This document shows positions 7,827 to 15,769 of a stretch of 56,753 nt of DNA, piece by piece. This DNA comes from Oscillospiraceae bacterium. GTDB lineage: Bacteria > Bacillota > Clostridia > UMGS1883 > UMGS1540. Position 1 is the stretch's first letter, and each line of letters opens with the position of its first letter. The notes under the pieces were generated by a model. It was not told the DNA's origin and did not search any database. It worked only from the letters and a program-made list of their open reading frames with translations. The stretch covers positions 1-56,753 of the forward strand of contig SVJY01000008.1 in NCBI GenBank assembly GCA_015068765.1, given 5' to 3'. Both the position numbers and the translations under genes were made by a program.

Positions 7827-8777
7827 CTATTTTTTAAAAAATTTATACTTGCAGGCACCGTTTGCCCGATAGTCTTCCAGCGTAAAGCTAAAATTACAGG
7901 CATTTGCAATAGAAGCGTAAAGTGTTCTTGTTTCTTCTATATAATACTTGGACGGTTCTTGCCCCAGTGTATGCATATAGGCAATCACCGGACTTTCATC
8001 CACTGTCACCCAAAGCGTGTCGTCCGAAAGCGTTGTATGCAGGACTTCACCTGCTTCCTCCACGGCATAAATACCCTCCAGCCATTCCCGGACGGCAACG
8101 AGACCACGGGCTCGGAAATCCTCAATCTGCGGTGCGTAAAACACTTTTGCATATGCATCCAGAAATTCAATCACGGCTGCATCGCCCAGCGTTTCGCCGC
8201 AGTACCGGAGGGCCAGATCGCCCAGAAGGTGAAAATCACGGTGCAGATATTTGTTGTCCTCTGCCTTCATATCCACAACAACCTTTGTGTCATCAATTTT
8301 AGTAAAGTCTTCTATGGGACGATTCCCTTTTTCATAAAGGATGGAAGAACATTGTGCCTGGTCAATTTTGGAGTGATCCCGTTCATACACAATACCGTAT
8401 TTTTCCAGTACTCTGGAATAGATAACCTTGCAATGCTCGCAATAATCGTGATACGGTTCAATGTGCTTCAGTGCATTCAGCATACCCCTGGAGGGACAAT
8501 GACGAAAATAATTGTAGCTGTACCGCTTATTATAATCATGTATTTTCAAAACATCACAAGCTTCTTCCGTCAGCGTATGATCCCAGTAATGAATCGCACC
8601 TTCAAAACCGCCGTCCCGCTCCAAAAAGGAAATCAGGCTGTTGGGATTACTCTTATCTCCCATGTTACGATCCGATATATAATACCAGTAGTCTAAAACC
8701 GCATCGTATCCACCCTTCTTTTCCAGGAACTTGAAAAATTCGCTATACATGGGAATAAACTCTGTGCAAGAGATCAT
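7827..8777 (-). CDS. Unrecognised Cys/His-rich protein of the aminotransferase-aldolase operon
   Basis: A 316-residue soluble protein I cannot assign. It has no signal peptide or membrane segment. Two near repeats are visible at the N-terminus: residues 16-31 (KFLEKKGGYDAVLDYW) and 50-65 (SFLERDGGFEGAIHYW). A cluster of potential metal ligands or nucleophiles follows: H93-C94, H110, C113, H115, C116, H135 and C143. A faint likeness to hydrolases with conserved Cys/His, such as the L-2-amino-thiazoline-4-carboxylate hydrolase family, is possible but not demonstrated. It sits between the aldolase and SDR genes with 17-18 base gaps, so it is very probably part of the same pathway. The start has AAAGGA upstream at the right spacing. 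The operon's novelty rests largely on this gene. Confidence 0.8.
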   Translation of the reverse strand: MISCTEFIPMYSEFFKFLEKKGGYDAVLDYWYYISDRNMGDKSNPNSLISFLERDGGFEGAIHYWDHTLTEEACDVLKIHDYNKRYSYNYFRHCPSRGMLNALKHIEPYHDYCEHCKVIYSRVLEKYGIVYERDHSKIDQAQCSSILYEKGNRPIEDFTKIDDTKVVVDMKAEDNKYLHRDFHLLGDLALRYCGETLGDAAVIEFLDAYAKVFYAPQIEDFRARGLVAVREWLEGIYAVEEAGEVLHTTLSDDTLWVTVDESPVIAYMHTLGQEPSKYYIEETRTLYASIANACNFSFTLEDYRANGACKYKFFKK

Positions 8778-8795
8778 AGTAATCGATCCTTTCTG

Positions 8796-9674
8796 TTATA
8801 TTTCACCGATTTTTTTCATCGTATCTTCAAGCTTTGCCTTGGATGCGTCCGTTATGGGCAGGCAGTAATCCTGGTGGAAGTTGCCTGTACAGCCCAGCAT
8901 ATTCATGCAGTATGTAAAGGAAGGCATCAGACCGCAAGCAAGCATTGTGTCGCGAAGAAGCAGAATGTTATCCAGATATTTGCGTGCACCCGTAAAATCA
9001 TCTGCATCCAAAAGGTCAAACATTTTTCTGGCGTTTTTAGGCGTACAGGAAAACATACCGTCCAGATTTTTTTTGATGCCCATCATATTGGCATAATCAA
9101 AGGAATCAAGCCCACTGTAAAAGCAGGCAAAGTCACTGTCACGATACTTTCTTCCGATTGCCTGAATCATTTCCCAATCCGCCGTTTTGATGCCTTTAAT
9201 ATTTGGGTGTCCGATCAATCTGTCAATAACGGGTAGGGTGATCTTGCATTTTGTAACTGCCGCCAGGTCATAAAGATAGACGGGGTACGGCGATTTATCT
9301 GCAACGGAAGAGAACCAATTTACCATCTGCTCGTTATCCACAAGTGCATAGAAGGGCGTTGTCAACACCACGCCGTCGATTTTTGCGTTGCCGATCATTT
9401 CAATTTTTTCTGCAACCTTTACAATCGAATTATCCATAACGCCGACAAAAAGCGGCAATTTCCCAGCTACCTCTTCTGCGGCTATACGCACGATTTCTGC
9501 ATAGGTTGTATTCTTTATATAGGCTTCGATTCCCATACTGCCCATAAGGAGCAGACCGGATGCCCCGACATCAATCTGCTGGCGGATATGTAATTGCAAG
9601 GACGAAACACAGAGGTTACCGTTTTCGTCCAGGGGTGTGCCCAGTGCTGTATAAAACCCGTTTGTATACTGCAT
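8796..9674 (-). CDS. Dihydrodipicolinate synthase / N-acetylneuraminate lyase family aldolase
   Basis: A 292-residue class I aldolase of the DapA/NanA family. The Schiff-base lysine is K163 (IKGIKTAD) and the catalytic tyrosine Y135 (PVYLYD). The carboxylate-binding loop reads GSMGIEAY (45-52) instead of the canonical GSTGE, with a non-standard Met and an extra residue. The family cleaves or forms bonds to pyruvate or other 2-keto acids. Because it is embedded with an aminotransferase, two reductases and a YhcH protein, a lysine-biosynthetic role is unlikely; a keto-sugar-acid lyase or a related synthase is more plausible. The start at 9674 has GAGGAGAG upstream. It is the second gene of the operon. 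Confidence 0.9.
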   Translation of the reverse strand: MQYTNGFYTALGTPLDENGNLCVSSLQLHIRQQIDVGASGLLLMGSMGIEAYIKNTTYAEIVRIAAEEVAGKLPLFVGVMDNSIVKVAEKIEMIGNAKIDGVVLTTPFYALVDNEQMVNWFSSVADKSPYPVYLYDLAAVTKCKITLPVIDRLIGHPNIKGIKTADWEMIQAIGRKYRDSDFACFYSGLDSFDYANMMGIKKNLDGMFSCTPKNARKMFDLLDADDFTGARKYLDNILLLRDTMLACGLMPSFTYCMNMLGCTGNFHQDYCLPITDASKAKLEDTMKKIGEI

Positions 9675-9695
9675 ATCTTTATCTCTCCTCTACGA

Positions 9696-11015
9696 TTAGT
9701 TTATTAAACGCTTAAAACCGCTTTGACATACAGGACCGCCGATTGCCTCAACAAGTGCATCATAATCCTCTTTGTCCAAAACAGAACGCATCTCAGCAAA
9801 AACTGCATCAATCGCTTCTTCGTATTTCGCCATCATTTCGGGTGTGTGTGCCAACGTCGGATAAAAAGCAACATTTCCCAAGAAGCCGCGTTTCAGCATA
9901 AGAACTGTGTACAGTGTTTTCAGTTCAAGAGGGTATTTTGTGAATGTGAGATGGGCGAGACAGGGGAGACCGCCGCCTTCGGCCGGAATACCGTGTTTTT
10001 CTGCAAGCCGATTCCAGGCATCAATCAGCATTGTACCCATTTTCTCAACATGCTCCCAGACGCGGGTCTCTTCCATTTTCTTAATGGCGGCAAGTGCGGC
10101 AACAGGTCCCACGCTTTCCGTCCAGTATGTACTGCTGATAAAAGAATCCTCGGTACCGTACATAGCCTCTTTGGTGCCGATAACGGCGGCTATTGGGTGG
10201 CCGTTGCCAAGGGCTTTGGCAAAAACAGCAATATCCGGTGTAATGCCTAAGACACGGTGGGAGCCACCGAAGGTCAGACGCCAGCCGATGGTGATTTCAT
10301 CATAAATCAGAAGTCCGCCCACTTTATGAATGCTGTCACGGACGTAAGTGAGAAAATCATCGTCCGGTATAGAATTGCGTACAGGTTCCATGATGACACA
10401 CGCCAAACGGTCCCCATAGGTTTTGATAATCGCATCCAGCTCTTCGCGGTTTCCGTATTGGAATGTGAGGGCGGAGTTTCGTAATGCCCCCGGTACACCT
10501 GCGGGTTTCAGCCCGGGGAGAAGCTGGCCGTCAAGAGAGGCACTGTCACCGAGATTGGCGGCAATATACCAGTCACACCAGCCATGATATCCGCAAATAG
10601 CAACAAGATCGCGTTTCGTTGTTGCACGGGCGATGCGTACTGCAACGGCACAGATTTCGCCGCCGGTTCTTGCAAACCGTACCCGGGATGCCCAGGGATG
10701 TATTTCACAGAGCTTGTCGGCAAGAGCGACTTCCTCCGGGGGATTTAAGGTGGACATACAGCCGTTTTGGATTCGTTCCGTTACAGCCGCCGTTACGTCC
10801 GGATCGGCAAAGCCTAACAAACAGGCACCGATGCCGTTGGTTGTCATATCGTAATAGTGGTTGCCATCTACGTCCCATACTTCGCAGCCCTTCGCCTTAG
10901 TAAAGTAGGAGGGCCACTGGTCGGGTGCGAACTGTTCGGGACGTTTACTTAATAGCTGCGTCCCTCCGGGGATACGCTCCTTTGCATGTGTATAAAGTTC
11001 TTGTGCTTTAGACAT
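9696..11015 (-). CDS. Class III aminotransferase, glutamate-1-semialdehyde aminomutase-like
   Basis: A 439-residue PLP enzyme of the subgroup that includes glutamate-1-semialdehyde 2,1-aminomutase. Motifs: GYHGWCDWY (142-150), D239-E240 contacting the PLP ring, and the Schiff-base lysine K267 (FAKALGNG). Other hem genes are absent and the neighbours are sugar-type enzymes, so heme synthesis is improbable. Similar GSA-like aminotransferases are common in clusters that build or degrade amino sugars. It is the first gene of the operon, 38 bases after a likely start site driven by the promoter at 11061-11089. Start at 11015 follows AAGGAG. Expected role: transamination of a keto or aldehyde carbohydrate intermediate. 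Confidence 0.9.
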   Translation of the reverse strand: MSKAQELYTHAKERIPGGTQLLSKRPEQFAPDQWPSYFTKAKGCEVWDVDGNHYYDMTTNGIGACLLGFADPDVTAAVTERIQNGCMSTLNPPEEVALADKLCEIHPWASRVRFARTGGEICAVAVRIARATTKRDLVAICGYHGWCDWYIAANLGDSASLDGQLLPGLKPAGVPGALRNSALTFQYGNREELDAIIKTYGDRLACVIMEPVRNSIPDDDFLTYVRDSIHKVGGLLIYDEITIGWRLTFGGSHRVLGITPDIAVFAKALGNGHPIAAVIGTKEAMYGTEDSFISSTYWTESVGPVAALAAIKKMEETRVWEHVEKMGTMLIDAWNRLAEKHGIPAEGGGLPCLAHLTFTKYPLELKTLYTVLMLKRGFLGNVAFYPTLAHTPEMMAKYEEAIDAVFAEMRSVLDKEDYDALVEAIGGPVCQSGFKRLIN

Positions 11016-11060
11016 TTTTTATCTCCTTCCCAATAAGCCTTGATTTTAGTTTATATTTAT

Positions 11061-11089
11061 ATTATAATAAAACAAAAAACTTCTGTAAA
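11061..11089 (-). promoter_or_regulatory. Promoter of the 11015-5591 operon
   Basis: On the minus strand TTTACA (11089-11084) and TATAAT (11066-11061) are 17 bases apart. Transcription would begin near 11054, giving a leader of about 38 bases before the aminotransferase gene. The promoter lies in the divergent region shared with the AraC regulator, where that protein is likely to bind. Confidence 0.8.
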
Positions 11090-11153
11090 CAAACAAATCA
11101 GACAAATAGATACCGTAAACGGAAGATTTATTGGTTTGCAAAGGAGAAAAAAT

Positions 11154-12041
11154 ATGAAGAAAAATACAGTTCTTAAAATTGAAATGGGAAATGTAACCAT
11201 TACAGTGCTTATGCAAGGGTTTTGGGTGGAATTACAAAAGGGAAACTCGGATATACATAATCATGCTTCCTTTGAATTTCATATGATCATGCAGGGGGAC
11301 GTTATGCTGGATACAGATAACGGCAGTATGAAGCTGACGGAAAATGACTGTGCTTTGATTCCACCGGAGTTTTTCCATGGTTTTAAAAGACCGGATAAAG
11401 AATCAGCGGTACTGGCTTTTCAGTTTTATGTTAAGAAAAACGCTCGAAAAAATTGTGCCGATTATGCAAAACTCGTACAAGAGCACTTCGTGCAGTCTGA
11501 ACAGGTAATCACAATCCGACAGAATTCCCAGATAAAGGAATGTCTGAAAAAAATTGCTTCTCGCATTTATGAGTCCACACTCGTGACCGAAGACATCATG
11601 CGGGCAGAATTCACACTTTTATTTGCAGAAATTTTCTCATTACTTGATGATGAAGAGGGCAGCATGGGAGAGTGTGTAAATGAAGTCGGCGAAAATGATA
11701 CAAGAATTTTTATTATAGAAGAATATTTTAATCAATATTATATGGAGAACATAAGTTTGAAAAGCCTGTCTGCAATTTTATTCCTGAGTGAAAAACAGAC
11801 GGACAGAATGATAAAAAAGGCTTTTGGTGAGGGATTCAGGCAGCATCTTTGCAAAATCCGTATGCTGGTCGCACAAAGGTTTCTGGTGGACAGCGATAAA
11901 GAAGTGCAAAAAATTGCGGAAGAAGTCGGATATCGTTCCTACAACGGGTTTTACTTGGCTTTTCGGCAAAAAAATAATATGACACCCTTAGAATATCGGG
12001 ATAGGTGCCGCAAAGGAGACAAGGACAACGCCCTGCTATAG
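11154..12041 (+). CDS. AraC family transcription regulator
   Basis: A 295-residue two-domain regulator. The N-terminal half is a cupin-like sensor domain with NHASFEFHMIMQGDVML and the PPEFFHGF motif. The C-terminal 100 residues carry two helix-turn-helix units: NISLKSLSAILFLSEKQTDR and VQKIAEEVGYRSYNGFY, followed by the family ending MTPLEYRDR. The start chosen at 11154 has AAAGGAG 8 bases upstream; the frame is open to 11040 but that part overlaps the divergent promoter region. It is transcribed away from the six-gene operon, an arrangement that usually means it controls that operon in response to a sugar-like ligand. Its stop is 2 bases from the convergent YgjV-like gene. Confidence 0.9.
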   Translation: MKKNTVLKIEMGNVTITVLMQGFWVELQKGNSDIHNHASFEFHMIMQGDVMLDTDNGSMKLTENDCALIPPEFFHGFKRPDKESAVLAFQFYVKKNARKNCADYAKLVQEHFVQSEQVITIRQNSQIKECLKKIASRIYESTLVTEDIMRAEFTLLFAEIFSLLDDEEGSMGECVNEVGENDTRIFIIEEYFNQYYMENISLKSLSAILFLSEKQTDRMIKKAFGEGFRQHLCKIRMLVAQRFLVDSDKEVQKIAEEVGYRSYNGFYLAFRQKNNMTPLEYRDRCRKGDKDNALL

Positions 12042-12043
12042 CA

Positions 12044-12565
12044 TCAGACGCTTTTTTTTCGTAAGGCAGGCAGAATGTCGTAACGAAAAATCGCCACGAG
12101 AATAGAGGAAAGGACGCATACTTCGGTGAAAAAGCCGGGGTAGGAGTGGTTGATCCAGTTATAAACCATCCAAAGCGGTGAGGAAGGCATGGTCACAAAC
12201 CGGACGGCACGGGCATTTTTAATCCAAAACGCCACGGTAGTCAGAATCATAGAAAGAATGGGAAAGAGACTGATTGGACCCTCCCAGAAAAAGAGACCGG
12301 CGGCAATACACAGTATGCAGAACAAAACAAACCAGAGCTTATTGGAAGCCCATGCTTTATCCCGTTGGCGGAAAATAGCGGCACGGAAAATGCCGATGCC
12401 GTTGAGAACACCGCCCAAAACAGCTCCCAGCATACAAAAGTGTACGCAAAAAAATACGGAGGACACCATTTGAAATGTCACAATCCGTTTTTGCGTATTT
12501 TGCTGAAAAGAGAGAATAGCAATGAGAAGAGCAATCATACCAATACCTTGTGCTATGTAATACAT
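12044..12565 (-). CDS. YgjV-like inner membrane protein
   Basis: A 173-residue membrane protein with about five hydrophobic helices, matching in length and pattern the YgjV family (Imp-YgjV), whose function is unknown. Recognisable parts are the N-terminal IAQGIGMIALLIAILSFQQ, the basic loop RQRDKAW, and the segment SPLWMVYNWINHSYPGF. The start at 12565 has GGAGG 9 bases upstream. It is a single gene with its own promoter (12596-12625), converging on the AraC gene with no space for a terminator between them. No link to the neighbouring pathway can be shown. Confidence 0.8.
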   Translation of the reverse strand: MYYIAQGIGMIALLIAILSFQQNTQKRIVTFQMVSSVFFCVHFCMLGAVLGGVLNGIGIFRAAIFRQRDKAWASNKLWFVLFCILCIAAGLFFWEGPISLFPILSMILTTVAFWIKNARAVRFVTMPSSPLWMVYNWINHSYPGFFTEVCVLSSILVAIFRYDILPALRKKSV

Positions 12566-12595
12566 AAGAAAACCTCCAGAAGAAATCTGCTTTAT

Positions 12596-12625
12596 ATTAT
12601 ATCATATTCAATCTTAAAAAGTCAA
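12596..12625 (-). promoter_or_regulatory. Promoter of the YgjV-like gene
   Basis: On the minus strand TTGACT (12625-12620) and TATAAT (12601-12596) are 18 bases apart, about 30 bases before the gene's start. The first two bases of the -35 box are also the first bases of the adjacent palindromic repeat (12624), so the repeat touches this promoter. Confidence 0.65.
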
Positions 12626-12923
12626 GAGAGGAACTGCCGGACAGTTCCTCTCTTGAGCGTGTCGATAAAGTCGACACGCTGGCAGATATCGAAAAACGTA
12701 GGGATATTTTACGAAATCGTTTTCGTCGGCGTACAATGGTACGTCAGAGAACGATTTCGTAAAAAGCAAGAAAAGACGGGGATTCTCGCTGAATCTCCGT
12801 CTTTAAAAATTTAAAATGTTTAATGATTGAAAATGAAATAAAAAGCGTTTATAAAAGTATTCTTGCGGTAGAGCAAGTTTTTCGACAATCTGAAGAGAGG
12901 AACTGCCGGACAGTTCCTCTCTT
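12624..12923. repeat. Hairpin-rich intergenic element bounded by identical 31-bp palindromes
   Basis: The same 31-bp palindrome (AAGAGAGGAACTG, CCGGA, CAGTTCCTCTCTT) stands at 12624-12654 and again at 12893-12923. Between them are further hairpins: 12656-12680 (AGCGTGTCGA/TCGACACGCT), 12707-12764 (TTTTACGAAATCGTT arm with its complement), and 12773-12803 (AAGACGGGGATTC/GAATCTCCGTCTT). No open frame has a ribosome binding site. It occupies most of the gap between the YgjV gene and the Gfo/Idh/MocA pair and may also terminate transcription coming from the right. Nature unknown: a composite of hairpin repeats, a non-autonomous mobile element or a structured RNA. Confidence 0.75.
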
Positions 12924-12971
12924 ATGCCTTTACTCGTTTTACTATTGTAATCCGGGGTGTATCACATTCTA

Positions 12972-14249
12972 TTAGAAACGAACGAGAGAGTCCACCTCGA
13001 CGGGCATACCGGTGGCAATGGATTTGTTCGCCGCAATGCCGGTAAGGATGCTCATGGCACCGTCTACGTGGTTTGCTGCACGGTGGAATCTATCCTCTGT
13101 GGGTGCACCGAACAGGTCATTCTGGATAACCGGATCGCCACCGCCGTGACCACCCTTGCCTTCTTCCACTTCAACATCATAAGCTGTGCCGAACATGGGG
13201 AATACACGGAGGGACTTTTCGGTAGACTTGGAGTCCATAACACCGTCTTCGTTATATACGGGCTTATCAATAACGGTAAGCTCCATTCTGCCCTTAGAAC
13301 CGTTAAAAGCTACACGGTAGCCTTCGTAAGGCATGTAAGCATTCAGTGAATAAGTCATCATGGCACCGTTCTTATATTTAACGAGAACACCCATAGTATC
13401 TTCAATGCTGATACCGTCACCGAAAACGCTCTGGTCACGGATGTACCCGTCTTCGTGCTCTGCCTTCAGGTACAGGCTTTCGTTTACATCGTAATTCGTG
13501 AGGTCCAGTGCGAAGGGATCGCCTTCGGCATTGGGGTTACCCGTGGAACGGTTATAGAACTTGGTGACGCCGCGGTTTTCGGCGTTTTCTCTGCCGTAGA
13601 AGTTCAGATCGCCAAAGGCGAATACCGTTTTCGGCTGGCTGGCAATCCAGAAGTTTACAAGGTCAAAATGGTGGGTGGATTTATGTACCAGAAGCCCGCC
13701 GCTGTTTCTCTTGTCTCTATGCCATCTTCTGAAATAATCCGCACCATGGCTTGTGTCTAAAAGCCATTCAAAGTGAACGGAGAAAACCTGGCCAATGTCG
13801 CCGTTTTCAATAACTTCGCGGCATTTGGTGTGCAGAGGATTGTAACGGTAGTTAAAGCTTACACGAACATTTCTGCCGGTACGCTTTTGGGCATCCAGGA
13901 TTTCTTGGCATTTTTCAGCTGTCGTAGTCATGGGCTTTTCGGTTACAACATCACAGCCCAGTTCCATAGCACGAATGATGTATTTATGGTGCGTACGGTC
14001 AACGGAAGTAACCAGTACAACATCCGCTTTTTGTTCACGAACCATATCGTCAAATCTGTCGATGGAATAGGTGGGAACGGGTGCGTGATTGTATTCCTTT
14101 TCCAGAACACTGTTGGCATAATCCATACGCGTCTGGTTAACATCACAGAAAGCGACAAGCTCAGAGGTTTCCTTATAGGTGCTTACGATCGGACGCCAGA
14201 AAAAACCAGATCTGCCGCCGAGACCAACCTGTACGTAACGCTTTTTCAT
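12972..14249 (-). CDS. Gfo/Idh/MocA family oxidoreductase, copy 1
   Basis: A 425-residue NAD(P)-dependent dehydrogenase acting on a sugar or inositol-like substrate. The N-terminal Rossmann fold begins KKRYVQVGLGGRSGFFWRP; the conserved EKP motif (VVTEKPMTTTAEKC) is present, as is the downstream RRWHRDKRNSGGLLVHKSTH with the catalytic His region. It ends with the glycine-rich GKGGHGGGDPV segment. The start at 14249 follows AAAGGATG; the frame extends 13 codons upstream without a better site. It lies immediately downstream of an equally long paralogue (14372-15649), separated by a hairpin terminator, so the two arose by tandem duplication. Signal peptide absent; cytoplasmic. Confidence 0.92.
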   Translation of the reverse strand: MKKRYVQVGLGGRSGFFWRPIVSTYKETSELVAFCDVNQTRMDYANSVLEKEYNHAPVPTYSIDRFDDMVREQKADVVLVTSVDRTHHKYIIRAMELGCDVVTEKPMTTTAEKCQEILDAQKRTGRNVRVSFNYRYNPLHTKCREVIENGDIGQVFSVHFEWLLDTSHGADYFRRWHRDKRNSGGLLVHKSTHHFDLVNFWIASQPKTVFAFGDLNFYGRENAENRGVTKFYNRSTGNPNAEGDPFALDLTNYDVNESLYLKAEHEDGYIRDQSVFGDGISIEDTMGVLVKYKNGAMMTYSLNAYMPYEGYRVAFNGSKGRMELTVIDKPVYNEDGVMDSKSTEKSLRVFPMFGTAYDVEVEEGKGGHGGGDPVIQNDLFGAPTEDRFHRAANHVDGAMSILTGIAANKSIATGMPVEVDSLVRF

Positions 14250-14316
14250 ATTCAACATCCTTTCTTTATGCCTCCATCGGGAAGACATACAATAAATTTA
14301 CTAAATCGTACCATAC

Positions 14317-14352
14317 AAAAGAGCACAAATACTACTGCATTTGTGCTCTTTT
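14317..14352 (-). terminator. Bidirectional hairpin terminator between the two Gfo/Idh/MocA genes
   Basis: Arms 14317-14329 and 14340-14352 form a perfect 13-bp stem that ends in A4 and T4 tracts on the two sides. It lies 20 bases after the stop of the upstream paralogue and before the start of the downstream one. Confidence 0.75.
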
Positions 14353-14371
14353 CCACTGGAAACAGTTCTTT

Positions 14372-15649
14372 TTAGAGTTGAAGAAGAGAATCAATCTCTA
14401 CAGGACGACCGGTGGCAATGGATTTGTTCGCCGCAATACCTGTAAGAATGCTCATGGCACCGTCCACATGATTTGCGGCACGGTGGAATTCGTCTTCGAC
14501 GGGGGTGCCGAACAGGTCATTGAGAAGTACCGGGTCGCCGCCGCCGTGGCCGCCCTCGCCTTCTGTAAATTCCACGTCGTAAGCTGTGCCGAACATAGGG
14601 AATACACGGATGGTCTGTTCCTTAGCTGCACCGTCCACAACGCCGCCGCCGTTAATGTACGGGATATCAAGACTTGTCATTTCAAGACGGCCCAAAGAGC
14701 CGTTAAATGCAATCCGATAGCCTTCGTAGGGCAGGAAGGTGTTGAGAGAATAGGTCATGATGGCACCACTCTTATACTTTACAATTACGCCCATGGTGTC
14801 CTCAATGCTGATGCCATCGCCAAATACGCTCTGGTCACGGAGGTAACCGTCTTCCTTCTCGGCGTCGTAGTAGAGACCGCGGAGAGTTTCGTTCTGCGTC
14901 AGATCAATGGCGAAGGGATCGCCCTCGGCATTGGGATTACCTGTGGAACGGTTATAGAACTTGGTGACGCCGCGGTTTTCAGCGTTTTCTCTGCCGTAAA
15001 AGTTCAGATCGCCAAAAGCGAATACCGTTTTCGGCTGGCTGGCAATCCAGAAGTTTACAAGGTCAAAGTGGTGGGTGGATTTGTGGACAAGAAGACCGCC
15101 GCTGTTTCGCTTATCTCTGTGCCATCTTCTGAAATAGTCGGCACCGTGACGGATATCCAGAAGCCATTCAAAATGCACGGAGAACACATCGCCGATTACG
15201 CCACTGGCAATAACCTCGCGACATTTGGTGTGCAGGGGTGCATACCGATAATTGAAGCTGACGCGAACATTTCTGCCGGTACGCTTCTGGGCATCAATAA
15301 TCTCCTGACATTTTTCTGCCGTCATGGTCATGGGCTTTTCGGTAATAACGTCACAGCCCAGCTCCATAGCACGAATGATGTATTTGTGATGTGCACGGTC
15401 AACAGTGGTAACGATAACCACATCCGGCTTCTGTTCCCGGATCATATCGTCAAATCGTTCTGCCGGATAGGTGGGGATCGGTGCGGCGCCGTATTCCTTG
15501 GCAAGAAGAGAATTTGCATAATTCATGCGGGCCTGGTTCAAATCGCAGAAGCCCACGAGCTCGGAGGTTTCGCTGTAGGTGCCGACAACTGCCTGATAAA
15601 AAAATCGGGCACGGCCGCCAACACCGACTTGTGCATAACGTTTTTTCAT
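14372..15649 (-). CDS. Gfo/Idh/MocA family oxidoreductase, copy 2
   Basis: A 425-residue paralogue of the next gene, equal in length. It has the same landmarks: KKRYAQVGVGGRARFFYQ at the start, VITEKPMTMTAEKC, the RRWHRDKRNSGGLLVHKSTH block, and EGEGGHGGGDPV near the end. The central block from about GGLLVHKS to NAEGDPFA is identical in protein, and the DNA there is far more alike (for example 14961-15080 against 13561-13680, only a few differences) than in the flanking parts. That pattern suggests recent gene conversion or selection. The start at 15649 follows AAAGGATTG. Both genes probably serve the same carbohydrate pathway with slightly different substrates. Confidence 0.92.
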   Translation of the reverse strand: MKKRYAQVGVGGRARFFYQAVVGTYSETSELVGFCDLNQARMNYANSLLAKEYGAAPIPTYPAERFDDMIREQKPDVVIVTTVDRAHHKYIIRAMELGCDVITEKPMTMTAEKCQEIIDAQKRTGRNVRVSFNYRYAPLHTKCREVIASGVIGDVFSVHFEWLLDIRHGADYFRRWHRDKRNSGGLLVHKSTHHFDLVNFWIASQPKTVFAFGDLNFYGRENAENRGVTKFYNRSTGNPNAEGDPFAIDLTQNETLRGLYYDAEKEDGYLRDQSVFGDGISIEDTMGVIVKYKSGAIMTYSLNTFLPYEGYRIAFNGSLGRLEMTSLDIPYINGGGVVDGAAKEQTIRVFPMFGTAYDVEFTEGEGGHGGGDPVLLNDLFGTPVEDEFHRAANHVDGAMSILTGIAANKSIATGRPVEIDSLLQL

Positions 15650-15769
15650 AATAAACAATCCTTTCCGCACATCTTTCGTAGAAAGCGTGCCTGTTTTATA
15701 GACATATTACCATGAAGCACAGGCTTGTTATACTGCTTTTGTGCTATCTTTTACCGAAAATCAACCGTC

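Noticed and set aside
5591-11015. Standard sialic-acid (nan) operon
   Set aside because: NanE, NanK, NagA, NagB and a sialic-acid transporter are missing, and a GSA-like aminotransferase, SDR and AKR are present instead.
9696-11015. Heme-pathway glutamate-1-semialdehyde aminomutase (hemL)
   Set aside because: No hem genes nearby, and the context is carbohydrate enzymes; GSA-like aminotransferases are common outside heme synthesis.
12624-12923. CRISPR array
   Set aside because: Only two copies of the palindrome, 269 bp apart, with no regular spacing or spacers.
14378-15715. Long plus-strand ORF opposite the second Gfo/Idh/MocA gene, and one opposite purF (28864-29991)
   Set aside because: Antisense shadows of well-supported genes; codon pattern mirrors the true gene.
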